Of a DNA stretch of 64,000 nt, positions 12,151 through 25,143 are shown in pieces. Under the pieces are notes generated by a model, which did not search any database, was not told where the DNA came from, and saw only the letters and a list, made by a program, of their open reading frames with translations. The stretch is taken from contig JH720299.1 in the NCBI GenBank assembly GCA_000231825.2, forward strand, positions 1,200,134-1,264,133, given 5' to 3'. The position numbers and the translations under genes were made by a program. Source of the DNA: Tetrahymena elliotti 4EA. Taxonomy: Eukaryota > Ciliophora > Oligohymenophorea > Hymenostomatida > Tetrahymenidae. How positions within the stretch are numbered: the stretch's first letter is position 1; each line of letters starts with the position of its first letter.

Positions 12151-12519
12151 AATCATAACCTCCATTTAAAATATTATAATATCCCTAAATTTAGAACGAA
12201 ATAGTGAAGCTCGCGCAGCTGCTGAAACCATAATAATGTAACTCGCATAGCAACGAAGCTCAATGATAGTAAACTGTATTAGCTCACATAGAACATAATA
12301 ACATATAGCTTGTGAAACCATAATAAAGCTCACACAAGCAACTTCAGTAACTTAACTATAACAATCATAAAATTAATGATTCATAACCATAAAATTCTAT
12401 TAACATTAAAATTGTACTAAATTTACCATTTAAAAAAAGAAAACTCTAAAAATTTCTTATTTAGAATAGAAAAGACAACATAAAAAAAATTGAATTACCA
12501 AGAAAAATATTTATTTAAA

Positions 12520-14745
12520 AATTTATGTAAATAAATTTCATGTTTTTTAAAAGAAACAGTCAAATAATTTGAATTAGAAATAAAAATATTTTAATTTTAT
12601 TAACTCAATAATAGAAGAGGACGTTTATTTATTTGCTCTATTGCGATATAATTTAATTACTTTACTTAAAAATTACTTAGAAAGCAGAAAGAATATTTTT
12701 GAGAAGAGTATTGATTTTCTTCTATTTTGTTTCTTTAAAAGCAATATTGATATAATAGATTAATTTTTGTAATATTTAAAATTTACTCTTAAAAAGTTTT
12801 TAAAAGAAGAGGTATTTTATCATTTTAAGAATCATAGTATTTAGTAGGAGCACAAAAATAAGATTGCTTGAAATATTGTCTATCAAAATTCGATGTTGAA
12901 TAAATTTTATTTGAAACCTGAAAGGACCTCCTTTTTTGAGTAAAATCTAAATTTTATAGACGATCTTTTAATGGCACTTAAAACGTTGCTAATAATTTAC
13001 TAGAATTTTGCATCTATAATGTTCTAGATTAACCTTAGGAAGATGAGAAACTTAAAAGCATTTAATATGACCTGATGGCTTTAAATTAGATGTTTTCTAA
13101 ATTTTTAGATGAGAAAGCTAATAAAGCAAAAGAAATTTATCATTTAAATTTAAGAAGATTCTAAATTTGATGAATTAAATGAATATGAAGTTGTTTAATA
13201 TAATGATGAGGATTATTAGTTTTCAAAAGTAGTTTTTATAGATTAATCTGCTTGCTAAAATGAAAAGGTAAACATTTTGATGTAAAAGCAAAGGATCACA
13301 CAAAATAAACTTGTACAATAAAGTTGAAGATATGACTATTTGTTTGAAATCCTAGCTGAAACCACTTTAAAATTAGACTAACTATTAATACAAGTTTATT
13401 GATAAATTTGATCAATATATTTCTTCATAAGAAAATCTAAAATGCCAAGACACTACCTTAGGGTAATATATTTATAAATTATACTATTTGATAACTCTAT
13501 TATTTTTTTAAATTAAAGAAATTTTAGAATTTTTGGAAAAAATGTTGAAAATCAATCAAAAAAACAATAAATCAGTTTCAGAAAATAAAAGAGTAAATGA
13601 AAATTCTAAAGATATTGAAATTCCTGATGAGATCAAAAAATAAGTCACTTAATTTTATAAAGATACAAAAAATTAAGTATAGTTAATCTATAAATTAATG
13701 TAAAGAATGAGAGAAGATATTAAAAATTATGAAAATTTATAAAGTTTGGAGTAGAAATTAAAAACAAATTTTAGCAAAAAGTGATAAAGAAATTGATTTA
13801 AAAAACTTATTAAAACTTAGAAAAAAGCATTTATTGATGAATAAATCAAAAATTATCTGAGGAGTTGAATAAAATAATTTCATAAGATTAACTTGATTAT
13901 ATGAGCTTAAAAGAAATAGTTTCATCTAAAAAATTCTATCAATTACAATTATGCAGCTTATGTGATTCCAGTTATGATCATATCTTTTTGCTTCTTGCTG
14001 AATTTATTAAGAGAGGAGTAATAAATTACTTTTAAGATGTATTTTTAATTCTTTCATATATATTAAATAAAAAGGATTTTTCAAAAGTAAATCATTCATG
14101 TGAAAGAAATAATGCTTTTAAAGATATCAATTAATTTAAGGATTACATATCTAATTTGACAAAAGAAGGAAAAGAAGAAGAGAAATCATTAATTGTTTAC
14201 AAGCTAGATGAAATATTAGATGTTACAAAAGCAGAAGATGAATAGTTAGAAAATAAATGGCCATTAAAATATTCTAAACTATAAATGTAGATACAGCTAA
14301 TTCTAATATGTGGTCTGTATTTATTGCTAAAAATTAAAATGTGATTGATTTATTTTATAACACTGTTACTTATTGGCCTAAATAAAGTATAAAGGGTAAG
14401 TAGAACTAAATTTAACAATAACAACTTAAATTAGTGGAATGCAAAATTGACTAAACCATTTTATTAATTGTTTTAAATAAAAATCAAAAATGATAAAATC
14501 ATATTTATATTAGATTGAAGGAGATTGGTATGGAAAGTATTTAGAAGAAATTGCAAAAGACAAAAACATACAAATGAACACAAATATAATATTTAGACTA
14601 ACTCAATTTCTAGTGGTAATAAGTACTTAGAAAAGGGTTGCCAATACTGTAAAAATTAGCAAGAATTTAAAACAGAAAGTTACAGCGAGGTTATTTATGA
14701 ATTAAAAGAGGTATCTTTTAATAAATTGAAACTGCAATAATATTG
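12520..14745 (+). pseudogene. Decayed fusion of gene C and the 3' half of gene D
   Basis: From about 12520 the sequence follows the spacer and start of gene C (compare 5795-6400). It then jumps within gene C and at about 13140 passes directly into gene D sequence equivalent to 9586 (QEDSKFDELNEYEV). It follows D to near 11340. Homology by eye is high, yet small deletions break the frame, for example in GGATCACACAAAATAAAC near 13295 and GATATGACTATTTG near 13334. The ATG of C is not preserved. The AAA domain is missing entirely. The structure indicates a C-D duplication that lost about 3 kb between the two break points and then decayed. I call it a pseudogene with good confidence; the exact ends are approximate. 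Confidence 0.8.
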
Positions 14746-15019
14746 ATTTATATTTAGACTAACCATAGAAAAATACAATAAAAGGAATAGCAAATTTAAA
14801 TAAAAACCCTTAACTTGGAATAAAATATTTAACAAATTAAGAAATTTAATCTAAATCATTATCAAATATAATTTAATTAGTCATTTATTGATTCATAAAA
14901 AAATAATAATAATTTAATTGAAGCAATTATCAATAAAATAAATAATCACATTAAATTTTTAAATAGTCATATTTTTTATTTAGTATGATTAATGAAAATA
15001 AGAATGTTTTCAGTATTAA

Positions 15020-16057
15020 TCAGTTTTTTACTTGAGTATATTGAACCCTCTAATAAAGAGTTTGGGCTGATATTTTTTACTAAAGATTAATTATGCTCAT
15101 TCTTTATTCTAAAATATATTCCTTATTGAATCTTAACTCATTCATGTTTGATTGAATTTTCTTTTCATTTTACTAAATTTTAAGAGTAGCAGATAAATAA
15201 TTTTTACTTTCTTCTACCTTCTTTTTTCCAAGAACAGAAATATTTTCTGTTAAAATCTTTTAATTTTCTTATTAAGATTTTAGATCATTTTTAGTATTAC
15301 CTTGCTGTTCTTTATAATTAGCAAGACTCTTTTCTTTATTTTTAATTTCTATTTTTAATTAGATTTAAGATTCTTTTTATGCTTTATTATCTGATCTTAA
15401 AAGTAATAGCTATGATGATATTTGTTATTTTTTTGACTTTGCATTAGACTTCCTTTATGATATTGCTGATTATTAGGTCTCCTACTTTTCTATCTCTCTT
15501 AATAATTATTACAGTTCTTCTATTTTTCTTTATTTTTCCATTAACATTTCTTTACTACCTCCTTCCATCTAATTAATTACATTTTATAAGTCCTACTATT
15601 TTGTTCGAAGACTATTAATTTCTATGTTCTTATCTTCTATTTGCTGCTGGCATTACTCTATTTCATTCTGATATTTACTATCTTCAGATTCTTTTTTCTA
15701 AATTTCTTTATCTTAATCTTTTATTTTTACATCTAATTCCTTTTCTTAGTCCTTTTTATTTGTCAAATCCTCATCAGTAGATTTTACAATTTGGTCAAGC
15801 TAATTTAAATGGCTCTTTGTCTTTTCGATATTTTCTAATAGAGTTTAATATTTATCTTTTTCATTAACCAAATCTATTTCAATCGTTTCAATGTTTGTTT
15901 CAGCATCTAATTAGTTTTTATAAGACTCATCAATCTCTTAATAGTATGCTTAAATTTCTCCTTCTGCTTAATCTAGTTTCTACTATGCTTCTTCTAGTTT
16001 TTACTGCTCATCTTAAACTCTTTAGTTAAGGTTTTAATCTTCTTGTTATTCACTCAT
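15020..16057 (-). CDS. Convergent coiled-coil protein, unit 1
   Basis: A clean 346-codon frame on the minus strand with no TGA before the stop at 15020-15022. I checked every codon. The start MSEQQEDQNLNQ is kept in the copy at 54852-55895. Nearly the whole protein is Glu/Gln/Lys/Leu-rich and should form one long parallel coiled coil; examples are QDEQQKLEEAQQKLDQAEGE and DLTNKKDQEKELDVKIKDQD. A conserved segment ENISVLGKKKVEESKNYLSA lies near the C-terminus. Neither a membrane segment nor a catalytic motif is visible. It points toward gene D and the decayed C/D fusion, closing the repeat unit. The function is unknown; the co-duplication with A-D makes it a candidate scaffold of the same assembly. 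Confidence 0.85.
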
Positions 16058-17189
16058 TTATTCTTTTTTAGTAGTGTATTTATTATCCTTTAGATTGTTT
16101 AGAATTTTTGAAGTAAATAATTAAATAAGTTCTTCTTTAGGTTATGAATTATCCTTTATTTCAAAGATCCCTAAGAGATATTTTGAAAAAAATAAAAGTC
16201 TTTTATGAATCCTTATATCAACTCATTATAAAACAAAGTTAATAATTTTTAACCATTAGAGTATTAGAATATTTAAAACCATATTTTTATTTCAAGATAT
16301 TTTAAATAAAATACTAATTGCAAAAACATTTAATTAAATAGCTTATTTATTAACAAAAATTATATGATTTATCACATTTTCAATATCAAATATTCTAATT
16401 GATTGTTTGAATTTAATATGGATGAAAAAGGAAAATGAAAAAAATGTTTTATATTTTTTCTCTTTGTTTTAATATTTTATCTTTGTTAAAATAAATTAAC
16501 AATATTTTAAACAAAAAGATAATTAAAATTTCTACTAAGAAAAACTAGTTACAATAAAAGCCAACTATTTACATTATTGTATTATTATCATAACTAAAAA
16601 AAATAAAAGCATATCCAAAATTAAAGATATTACAAGAAAATAAAAAATTTTTTAAAGAGTAGATTTTCCATAATTATCAAATATCATGAGTTTTACATTA
16701 AGAAAAATTATCAAATTTTCATGTTAAATTTATTTTTCAAAAATAGATGAAAGAAATATTGAACCAACTTTCATTCTAAAATGCATGGAAATAATAAAAT
16801 ATTTCTTTTTTAAAAAATGGATTATTTTACATAAATAAGAATACTTAAATTATTAAATTTAATTTCTTTTAATTAATTACTATATTAAACAATCATACTA
16901 ATTAAATAATGTCATTTTGATTAATGCTTCTTTTTGAGTTAGATATTAGTATAAAACAACAAAGCAAAATGCTTCGAAGGAATTAGCAAGCAATTTACCT
17001 AATATTTCTGATAAAATATAAAATTTGGCCTCCTTTATTAAAAAAATTCAATAACATTACAATACATTCTTTTTAGAAAATTTTATGAATTCTAATTAGT
17101 CTGAAGTAGGGTAACACTGAAAATAACTTTTAAAATTATAAGAGGCCTTCATGATTGATAAGACTCTTGAAAGCAGGGTTTAGGAAATT
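16058..17189. other. Intergenic, no gene recognised
   Basis: AT-rich sequence between the coiled-coil gene and the transposase remnant. The part after about 16950 contains short reading frames that may belong to the N-terminal end of the Tc1/mariner remnant (for example a frame reading KQLLKLQEAF near 17130), but I could not join them. I found no terminal inverted repeat. Confidence 0.4.
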
Positions 17190-17815
17190 TTTGGGAATCT
17201 ATAATATTACAAGTATTCTTCCTAATAAATCTAATAGTATTTTTGAGATTAATAATCGTATTAAAATATCTAGGTCTAGATTAGTAAAATGTCTCAAGAA
17301 ACATCAATACAAATAAGATGAAATCGAGTATGTTCCTATTTAAACAGAAGAAAATTACATTTTAAGGCTCAAACATTCTGGTCTTCTTTAAAGAACTCCA
17401 GGGATATTAAAGAGAATTTTCTATACCGAAAATTCGTATTTCAAGCTAATGAAAATGGGATTGAAATCTGGGATAGAGAAAATGAGGATAGGTAGATATA
17501 AAGATAGTAGAATAATGTTAATAACAATACTTATATAGAGTGCTTAAAGAGTACTTTGTTGCCAAAAGCAACTGAATACTATGGTAAAAATAAATTGTCT
17601 TTGCTTTACGCAGAAACCACTCCTCTAAAATTGTAACTTAGTAGTGAGATAAAAGCAAAATAGCATAGATTCTAAACCCTCTGATATCAATCCTATTCAT
17701 TTGATATGGGTACATCTGAAAAGAATCTTTAAATAGCTATAACTCTCAAACAAAATAGAGACAAGAAAAGAGTTGAAAGAACTTATTTTACAAATATGGA
17801 GTGATATTTATTATC
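17190..17815 (+). pseudogene. Tc1/mariner-type transposase remnant
   Basis: Three pieces of a Tc1/mariner-like DDE transposase lie in order but in different frames. At 17198-17380, NKSNSIFEINNRIKISRSRL followed by VKCLKKHQYK resembles the second helix-turn-helix and the KxHGYxxxK region. At 17436-17676, FQANENGIEIWDRENEDR, NTYIECLKSTLLPKATEYYG and LSLLYAETTP correspond to the DDE core, where AETTP stands in the place of the usual QDNAP. At 17679-17810, SDINPIHLIWVHLKR corresponds to the DLNPIEN-WxxLKR motif, with His at the usual Glu position, followed by RKELKELILQIW. The frame changes and the lost catalytic residues mark it as dead. It is directly followed by a fragment of gene D. Confidence 0.75.
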
Positions 17816-17819
17816 ATTT

Positions 17820-18050
17820 GATTTCTCGAAAACAATCAAATTAAATCACTTCTCAACAAATTTAAAATCCCCTCAGATTTTATTAGCGTAAGGGCACTTG
17901 GTTTATGGACCACCAGAACTGGTAAAACATTTATCATATTGAAAATGTTTAAGAACTTTTATATCCACTTTATTTTTCATGGCAATAGTTCTAATTTTTA
18001 AACATTTCTTTAAGGATAAGGATCCAGATTACTTTTAATTAGAGCTGTAC
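17820..18050 (+). pseudogene. Fragment of gene D covering the AAA Walker A region
   Basis: This stretch aligns with 8585-8825 of gene D, running from the sequence before the P-loop (AACAATCAAATTAAATCACT) through AATCCCCTCAGATTTTAT to GGATAAGGATCCAGATTACT. One base is missing inside the P-loop codons (GGACCACCAGAACTGG against GGACCACCAGGAACTGG), which destroys GPPGTGKT. Homology ends near 18050. It abuts the transposase remnant, so the two may have been brought together by the same rearrangement. Confidence 0.75.
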
Positions 18051-18555
18051 TGATCAGCTGGATCAGTTAAATTTTATAAATTATACTTTTAACAACAGTC
18101 CGATCAAATCCTCGCATCTTTATTATCAAATATTCTTTTTCAAATAATTTCATTGATTGATTGTAAAAGAAACTAAAAATGTAAATCAATTAATTTTTTC
18201 TAAAATTATTGTATTATATTTATTTTAATAGTCATCATTAAAAAATTAAAATTAAAACAACATAACTTTTCCATTAATTATTAAAAAAAATATTTTCTTT
18301 AAAGAAAAGCAACAATAAAAAAAGCTGAGCAAATCTCTTTCACTAAAATTTGTGAAATTATGGAGATCAAACAATTATTAAAATGAGTCCATTTAAAATA
18401 GCTATCAAATAAATAGATTGAGTAAAAAAAGAGAAGAATGGTGATAGGCTACACTACATATTTATTTCCAAAAAAATTAATAATAAAAGTACTAAGTACT
18501 ACAATATCTGACAAAAAAAATTTAAAAGATATTTTATAAATAGTTTTGAATAAAG
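18051..18555. other. Intergenic, no gene recognised
   Basis: AT-rich sequence without a sustained reading frame on either strand and without visible similarity to the paralogous units. It occupies the place where the C-terminal helicase motifs of the SecA-type gene should continue, so that end of the gene has been replaced or lost. Confidence 0.4.
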
Positions 18556-21500
18556 TCAAAATAACGCTTTATAGGGAAGTTTTTGGTTATTAGATTGTTT
18601 GTATTTAACTTTTTAAAATGCTTCTTAAGATACTTCTTGAATTTTTAAGTATTAATTTTATAAGTCTATTTCTACTTTGACATAATCGCCTTTTTTAAAA
18701 TCTAACTATGACTCTCCAAACATAGAAGGGATATAAAACTGCTTTTAAATGTTATTTTTTACAGATTTTTTGCTATTTACCCATTTAATGATTGCGGTGT
18801 CCCACTTACTCCTAATATAGCTGAATATTATGAATATTATTCTGGTAATAGAGCATAAGAAATATGTCCACAGTTAAGCTACAAATTCAAGTTATTTTCA
18901 AGTAATTTATCATCAATATTTTTTTTTGAGTGTTCATAAAAATATATAAATAATGTTAGATAACTATAATTCGTTGTGAAAGAGACAGAAGAGTTCTTTT
19001 AAAAATACCCAATTTTATTATTTTTTACAATATATCTTTGAGTATTGGCATGTTCTTTTATTTATTTAACATCTTAAGCTAATTACTAAATATGACTTTT
19101 AAGAAGTATTTCAAACTTAGGGAATTTATTTAATACATCATTAAAGCTCTTTAATTTATAAATATTTTCTAACATTATTTCCTATTATTAATCTCTTGTT
19201 TACCAAATCTCTCTTATAATACTTTTTATTTCTTAATTTGAAAATGACACAATAGGATTATATGTTTATAGGATCAAAAAATATATCTACTTCATTGATT
19301 AATAATATTCTTTAGTTCTCCTATTTATCTATTTCATTTGCTTATTATTATATTTATTTTGTTTAAAACAACTTCAAAGTAGCTTCTCTAGAGTTTAAAT
19401 AACTTTAAATAAATTTTTCTGCCTACTGTCTAAAGGTACCATAACTAATTTTTTCTGAAACTCCAAAAACAACAAATAGGTTACGAAAATCTTTATCATC
19501 TCTTTCTGAAAGGTGAATACTATAACAAACAACATCAACTTGAAAGCCTAAGAGGGCTAGTAATAAAGAACAGAATCCTAATGTTAAAGATTTACCTTCT
19601 CCTGTCAACATTTCAATTAATTAATTTTACAACTTCACTTCAGACTTCATAAATAGATAAGTTATTATTTTTGAATAAGAAATAGATTTTTTATGAATAC
19701 CTAGGAGTAAAATTATGCTAAGTATTTAAGTATGGTTTGGCCTTTTAAAGATATTCTTTTTACCTTACTTTTATTCACCACTCGCAATAAGTGTCCAATA
19801 CGCACATAAATAAGCAAGCATATTTATAATTTATGATTTTTCATCCCACTATTTTTAAGATAGAATGATTTCCTTAGCTAGAAATTTTACTTTCTCAACG
19901 ATATCATTCCACTTATTCTTTTAAAATTTATATGTTCCAATAGTACTATCATATAATTTTAAATAATCTTTATAAGATTCTGTTAAATTTTTTTTAATTT
20001 ATCTTTTAAAGGCTATTTTTTTTTACCTAATTTAGAGAACTATAATTTGCCAAGAACATAATTTAAATCATGCTTACCTAATAATTAATTTAATTACTCA
20101 ACTTTCTAGGATTAGAATGTAGGAAATTTATTAACTATCTATGCGCCTGAAGCAGTTTCCTTAAGTATGTTTCCTAACTCGAAAACAACTTCTTCACCTA
20201 AAATTTATTTTTGATATTCAACCGTTTCATAGAGTTTTTTATCAACAATTGGAGTAAATTTACTCACTTTCTCTGCTATTTATTAAATATCTGAAATATA
20301 TTTGCTTAAAGACTATAGATTTTTAGTTTTTACAGCAGTCATATTTGGTATATTTTATATTTCTTCATCTAATTTGTTATTTAATTCTTTAAATACTAAT
20401 TATTACTATGATTACCATTAGAATTATTATATTTCTAATAAATTTTTATCAATCTAGAGATTAAGGTTTTCATCATATTTAAAGCTAGATTTTACTGTTT
20501 AATTGCCTTTTAAACCATACTTGCAACTTATGATATAATTTAACTTCTCAGTATATTTACATTTACATATTAAAACTGATGTTTGAGGCTATTTTATTTT
20601 TTTAAAATTTAATAAAATTCTTTAACTTTTTAGAAATCTTCTTCCTCTAAAGCATCTTAAAATTGTTTTTCATGGCTTCCTATAAAGCTTTTTTTTATGT
20701 CTAATAAATCTTCTAATATTCCTATTTCCTAACCAATTTTTTCAATTATTTTAAGTTCCTTAGATTAATCAAAATTAAATGAATTATTTTTAATCATTTT
20801 AAGTAAATTGTTGAATTTATTCCAAATATTTTAATTGAAATCACCTACAATATTCTCATTGATCTATTTTTATTCTTTTAACATAGAATTTAACTATTCT
20901 GTTACTTTTTATAGTATTTTTGAGAGGTTTTCTTTTTGAATTCTAAAATTATCTATTTCACCCATCTGGCTTTCAATTATTTTAAAAAAGAGATGGAAAT
21001 TAAATAATTTGTTAAAATCTTTTTCTGTAAAAGATTAATTGACTTCTAAGATATTATTTTCGAAATCTATAAATAATTTAGAGGAGATATCAAGTATTTT
21101 ATTAATTAATGCTTATACTTATTAGTCAAAATTGTTTAGTTTTTTTTTTCTTCACTTCCACATTTTTTTATGATATCTTAATTTGTTAAAATCGTTTTAA
21201 AGTTTACTTAAAATATTCCAATTGAAATGTATGGGTAATTTCTATCAATTTAATTGATGCAATCTTAAGTTTTTTTAAATACTTTATTTATGAGCTTGTC
21301 AAATTATATCTGATCTTCTTTTTTAATTTATTTTAAAACTTTATTAGCATTCTGACTGTTTAGTTTATGGATTTCCTAAAAATTATTTTCAAAATATTCT
21401 TTTATCTCTTTTTTGACTTTTCTTATTTAAATTTGATATTTTTCGCAACCATCGTCTTTTTTTTTTGATGCTAAAGATTAAAGCATTTTTAATTCAGTCA

Positions 21501-24500
21501 AATAAGAATTATCATTTTTTTTAATTTATTTCTAATAGTTTCTTCATCAGATTTGAAAAGTTTATCAATTTGATCATCACAATTTTTTACTCTTGATTAA
21601 AATTTGTTTGAAAATCTGAATGTTCTTTTTATACTTCAACAAGGGCATTTTAAATCATTAAAAGCTCATTAAAATTTTTAGAATAGTGGAGAGTTTCAAT
21701 ACTTGATATTATTTCTTTCTTAAGATTTTCTATTTAGTCTTTAATAAGTATAGTCCATTAAACTGAATAGAATTATTTCTAAAATTCAAATAAGGAATCA
21801 AGTTAAAATGATAATTAAAGAAAATTTTATTCCATTTCCTTAAATTTATATTCCCTTATTTAATTAAGAATATTTTTTTATTAATTTTTGATGTAATTTG
21901 ATTATATCCTCCATAAGTGTATGAAGATCATTTTATGAAGATTTAAAGAGATCATTTCTATATTTATCAAATAAATTTAGAATTTAGCCTATTTTACTAA
22001 AATTTTTACTGACATCTGAGAAATTATGGTTAAAATCTTTATTTTAGTTCATAATATTTCTTATTAGCAAGATTTCACTTTTTAGATTTCATTTTAATTT
22101 TTCAATGTTTAAAGTTACTTTTTATCTTTTTCATTTTTTAATTAATTCAAAAGATCTATTTCTTTTGCTAAATTCTAAAAATCTATTTCTTTTGCTAAAT
22201 TCTAAAAATCTATTTCTTTTGCTAAATTCTAAAAATCTTCTTTTTAGATTAAATTTTGAAGCCTCAAAAAGTTTTCTGGAATAGTCTCTTTTGGTTTAGT
22301 TAAATTATTTAATTTATTCTTTAAAAAATCAAATTATTGCATGCTTTCAACAAAACTCTTTATTCCATCATAGCTCTCTTAAATTTCCTAAAGGTTTCTT
22401 TTGATTCTTTCTTTTATTTATAATCCTAAGCCATATGATTAAATAGTTCTTAAATATTATTTTCAATCTTAATTAGGTATGTACTTAGAAGTTATTAGAT
22501 ATCTTGATTTAGCATATGCCTATTAAATGATTTAATTTTTTATACATTCTATTCTAATCATAGTAATCATTAACAAAAATTTTTATATTATCAAGAGTTG
22601 ATATTGATTTTTACATAACATCAGAAATAATATCAAGGTTTTTAACCTTCTTTAAATAAACAACATGTTAATTTAAATTTTTCCATAGATAAGTATCAAT
22701 TTTAGATTTTAATGTTTATTAATCTATAATATCATCTATTTTTTTTAAATTTTCAGATATTTTATCTTTAACTAATTTGATGTCAGCTTCATATTTTGTT
22801 TGATAGTTTTCTACTATGTTTTTAAAAATTCTGAAATTTTACATTTTTTGTAAGAAAAAATTAATTAAATCGAATTTCTTATTTTCAATTAAGTTCCTTA
22901 TATTTTAACTACTTTCTTCTAAATATTAGTCTAGCTTTTTATTTAGCTTTTTTTAAAGTGTTTGAGTTAGATTTGTTTAAAAGTATTAGTCAGTCCATTT
23001 AATATCTGCTAAAAATAAACAAATCTTCTCTATTTTCTTAAAATCCTTAGTTTCTTATTTTTTTAAGGTAGTTTTTCTTAACCCTTCTTCTCCTTCACTT
23101 ATTTCTTCAATTTCTTTTATGTATTCGTTGATTTTTTGTTTTGCTTCTTGATATTTTTTTTTAATATTTTGTTTGATTTCATCTTTAACTTATTTATACT
23201 ATTCTTCTTATTTTTAAAGAATATTCATATCAATGTTTCTTATTTCATCAAATAATTTAAGAATATTTTACATCTATCGCAAATGAACTTTATCTTATAA
23301 ATTTTCTCTAATTACATTGCCTACTTAAGTGTAAAATTGATTAAAATACTCTATTGCATAATTGTAGTTTTTTTAACACTCTGGGACATACTTGATATAT
23401 TAAGTATTCTAGTTTAATATTTGAAGTAAATTAATCTCAAATTAAGGTAAGTTGAATGTTTTAGAATTTTAAACAACACTAGAGTCATCAGTAAATTGCT
23501 AATTTCTTAATTAATTTTGTCAATTTAATTCTTTAAATTTGTAAAAATTTTTTAATTATAATTCTACTACATCCTTACTCCCACATTATAAGTATTTTAG
23601 ACATTTAAATTCTAATCGAAATCCTTCAATACCTAATTCATTTCGTTAAATAAATCAAGTTTTTAAATTATTTCATTCAAGCTATTCCTAAGTTAATTAA
23701 TTTAGAGCTAATCATCAGTCTTTGTATAAAATTTTTTAGATATTTCTTTAAAATTTTGAATTTCTTATAAGCATCTATCACTTAATTCTTTTTAGATTTT
23801 CTCATAATATTATAAACCCAAGCTATTTTGATCTTGGAAAACTTTCAGATTTTACAAATTGTTCTGAACACTTTCTAATTTTTGTGGAAAATCTTTACTT
23901 ATCTTTTCAGTTAAATGAGAGTAAATGCCTTCTAATTCTTCTTAGAATTATTTTTCACTAGTTTACAATAAGTCCTATTCAAAAACTTATTCTTTATTTT
24001 CATCAATAATTTTTAAATATTCAAGAACTTATTAGATTTTTTTCAAATTTTATGAATCAAAAAGATTACCTATTTCAACTTCACAAAAAGTGTCAAAAAC
24101 TTAATTTTTATTACTAAATTTTTTAGCAATATCTTTCTAAATATCCTTATACTATTCTATTAAATATTAATTGCTTGAATAATCTTTTAATTGCTTGAAT
24201 TCAACCATAATTTCCATAATTTTTCTATATTTTGATTTTTATTGCAATTTATTTATTTATTTACTCAATTCTTGCACATACAAGATAATTTTATGATTTG
24301 ATTTTTCAGAAATACTAAAGCAGAAATCTTTAGAAGGCTCTTTAAAAGCTTATTATTCAAGGATCTTTTCAAGCAAAAATTCATGCTTTTTATCTAAAGG
24401 ATCAACAATGAAACTTTTTTCAATTTAAATTTATTCAAGAATAACTGTTAAAAATTTTTTAAACACTTATTTTTGGAAACCATCATCATCATCTTCTTCT

Positions 24501-25143
24501 TCTTCTAAAATTTAGAAAAAACTTATAATTTCATTTGTAATTATATTCATTTTTGAATTCGAAGGAGTTTTAGTAAATAAAAATGTCATCTTCTCAAATT
24601 ATTCTTTTTAAGGTTACTTAAGAATTCTAGATATTAAATTAAACATCTCCTAAAATAAAGCTCCTTTTTAAGCTTTTAATTCATCAAAGCTTACTGTTAC
24701 AACTATTCTCACTCTTATACAATTTTACATAAATTTATTAAGAGAAGATGCATTAACAATTTCTATTTCTACCCCACAATTATCCATAAAACCAGGTGAA
24801 TCACACAAAAAGCTAGTATCTTTAGCATGAGAAACTTAAAGATAAGTAGTATGAGATTATTTAGTATGGCCTATTTCAAATCTTCCACTAGAATCTATCA
24901 CAGTTTGTTCTGAAGAGATATTCCTACCATTTAAATTATGAGTTTTTTGGATTTTTTTTCTTACATACTATACCCTAAAAGATAATTAGCAGTAGTTGTT
25001 TTTCCACTTCCAGTTGTCCCTAATAATAAAATAATATCTTTATCTTTCAAATCATTCTGCTAGTATTCATTTTATTAAAATAATTATATTAATTTTTATA
25101 CATCTAAACTCTCTTCTTTACAAATATCTTTCGATTAAATCAT
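18556..25143 (-). pseudogene. Decayed GTPase-SecA type gene
   Basis: The minus strand starts at 25141-25143 (MIQSKDICKEE), with P-loop GTTGSGKTT. A likely 41-nt intron at 24924-24964 follows (GTAAG...GGTAG; both flanks rejoin in frame), then DSPGFMDN. It follows the intact copy at 36180-43292 through the helical middle to the SecA motor (LTGEGKSLTLG, SERDDKDFRN, LGVSGTP). The frame breaks repeatedly: one base is lost near 23500 (before DDSSVVQNS), again near 22390 (before SYDGIK), and another shift lies near 18725. SecA motifs V and VI (GRGTD, GRTARQG) are absent because homology stops near 18600. The breaks have no plausible splice sites. The long open stretches suggest recent inactivation. 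Confidence 0.75.
22154..22234 (-). repeat. Three exact 27-bp tandem repeats
   Basis: Units at 22154-22180, 22181-22207 and 22208-22234 are identical by eye. On the coding (minus) strand they encode three copies of the nine residues FQNLAKEID within the helical middle of the decayed SecA-type gene. The period of nine codons keeps the frame, so the expansion may predate inactivation. The intact paralogue does not show it. Confidence 0.9.

Noticed and set aside
22154..22234. CRISPR-like array
   Set aside because: The repeats are directly adjacent without spacers and lie in a coding frame; this is a simple in-frame tandem expansion.
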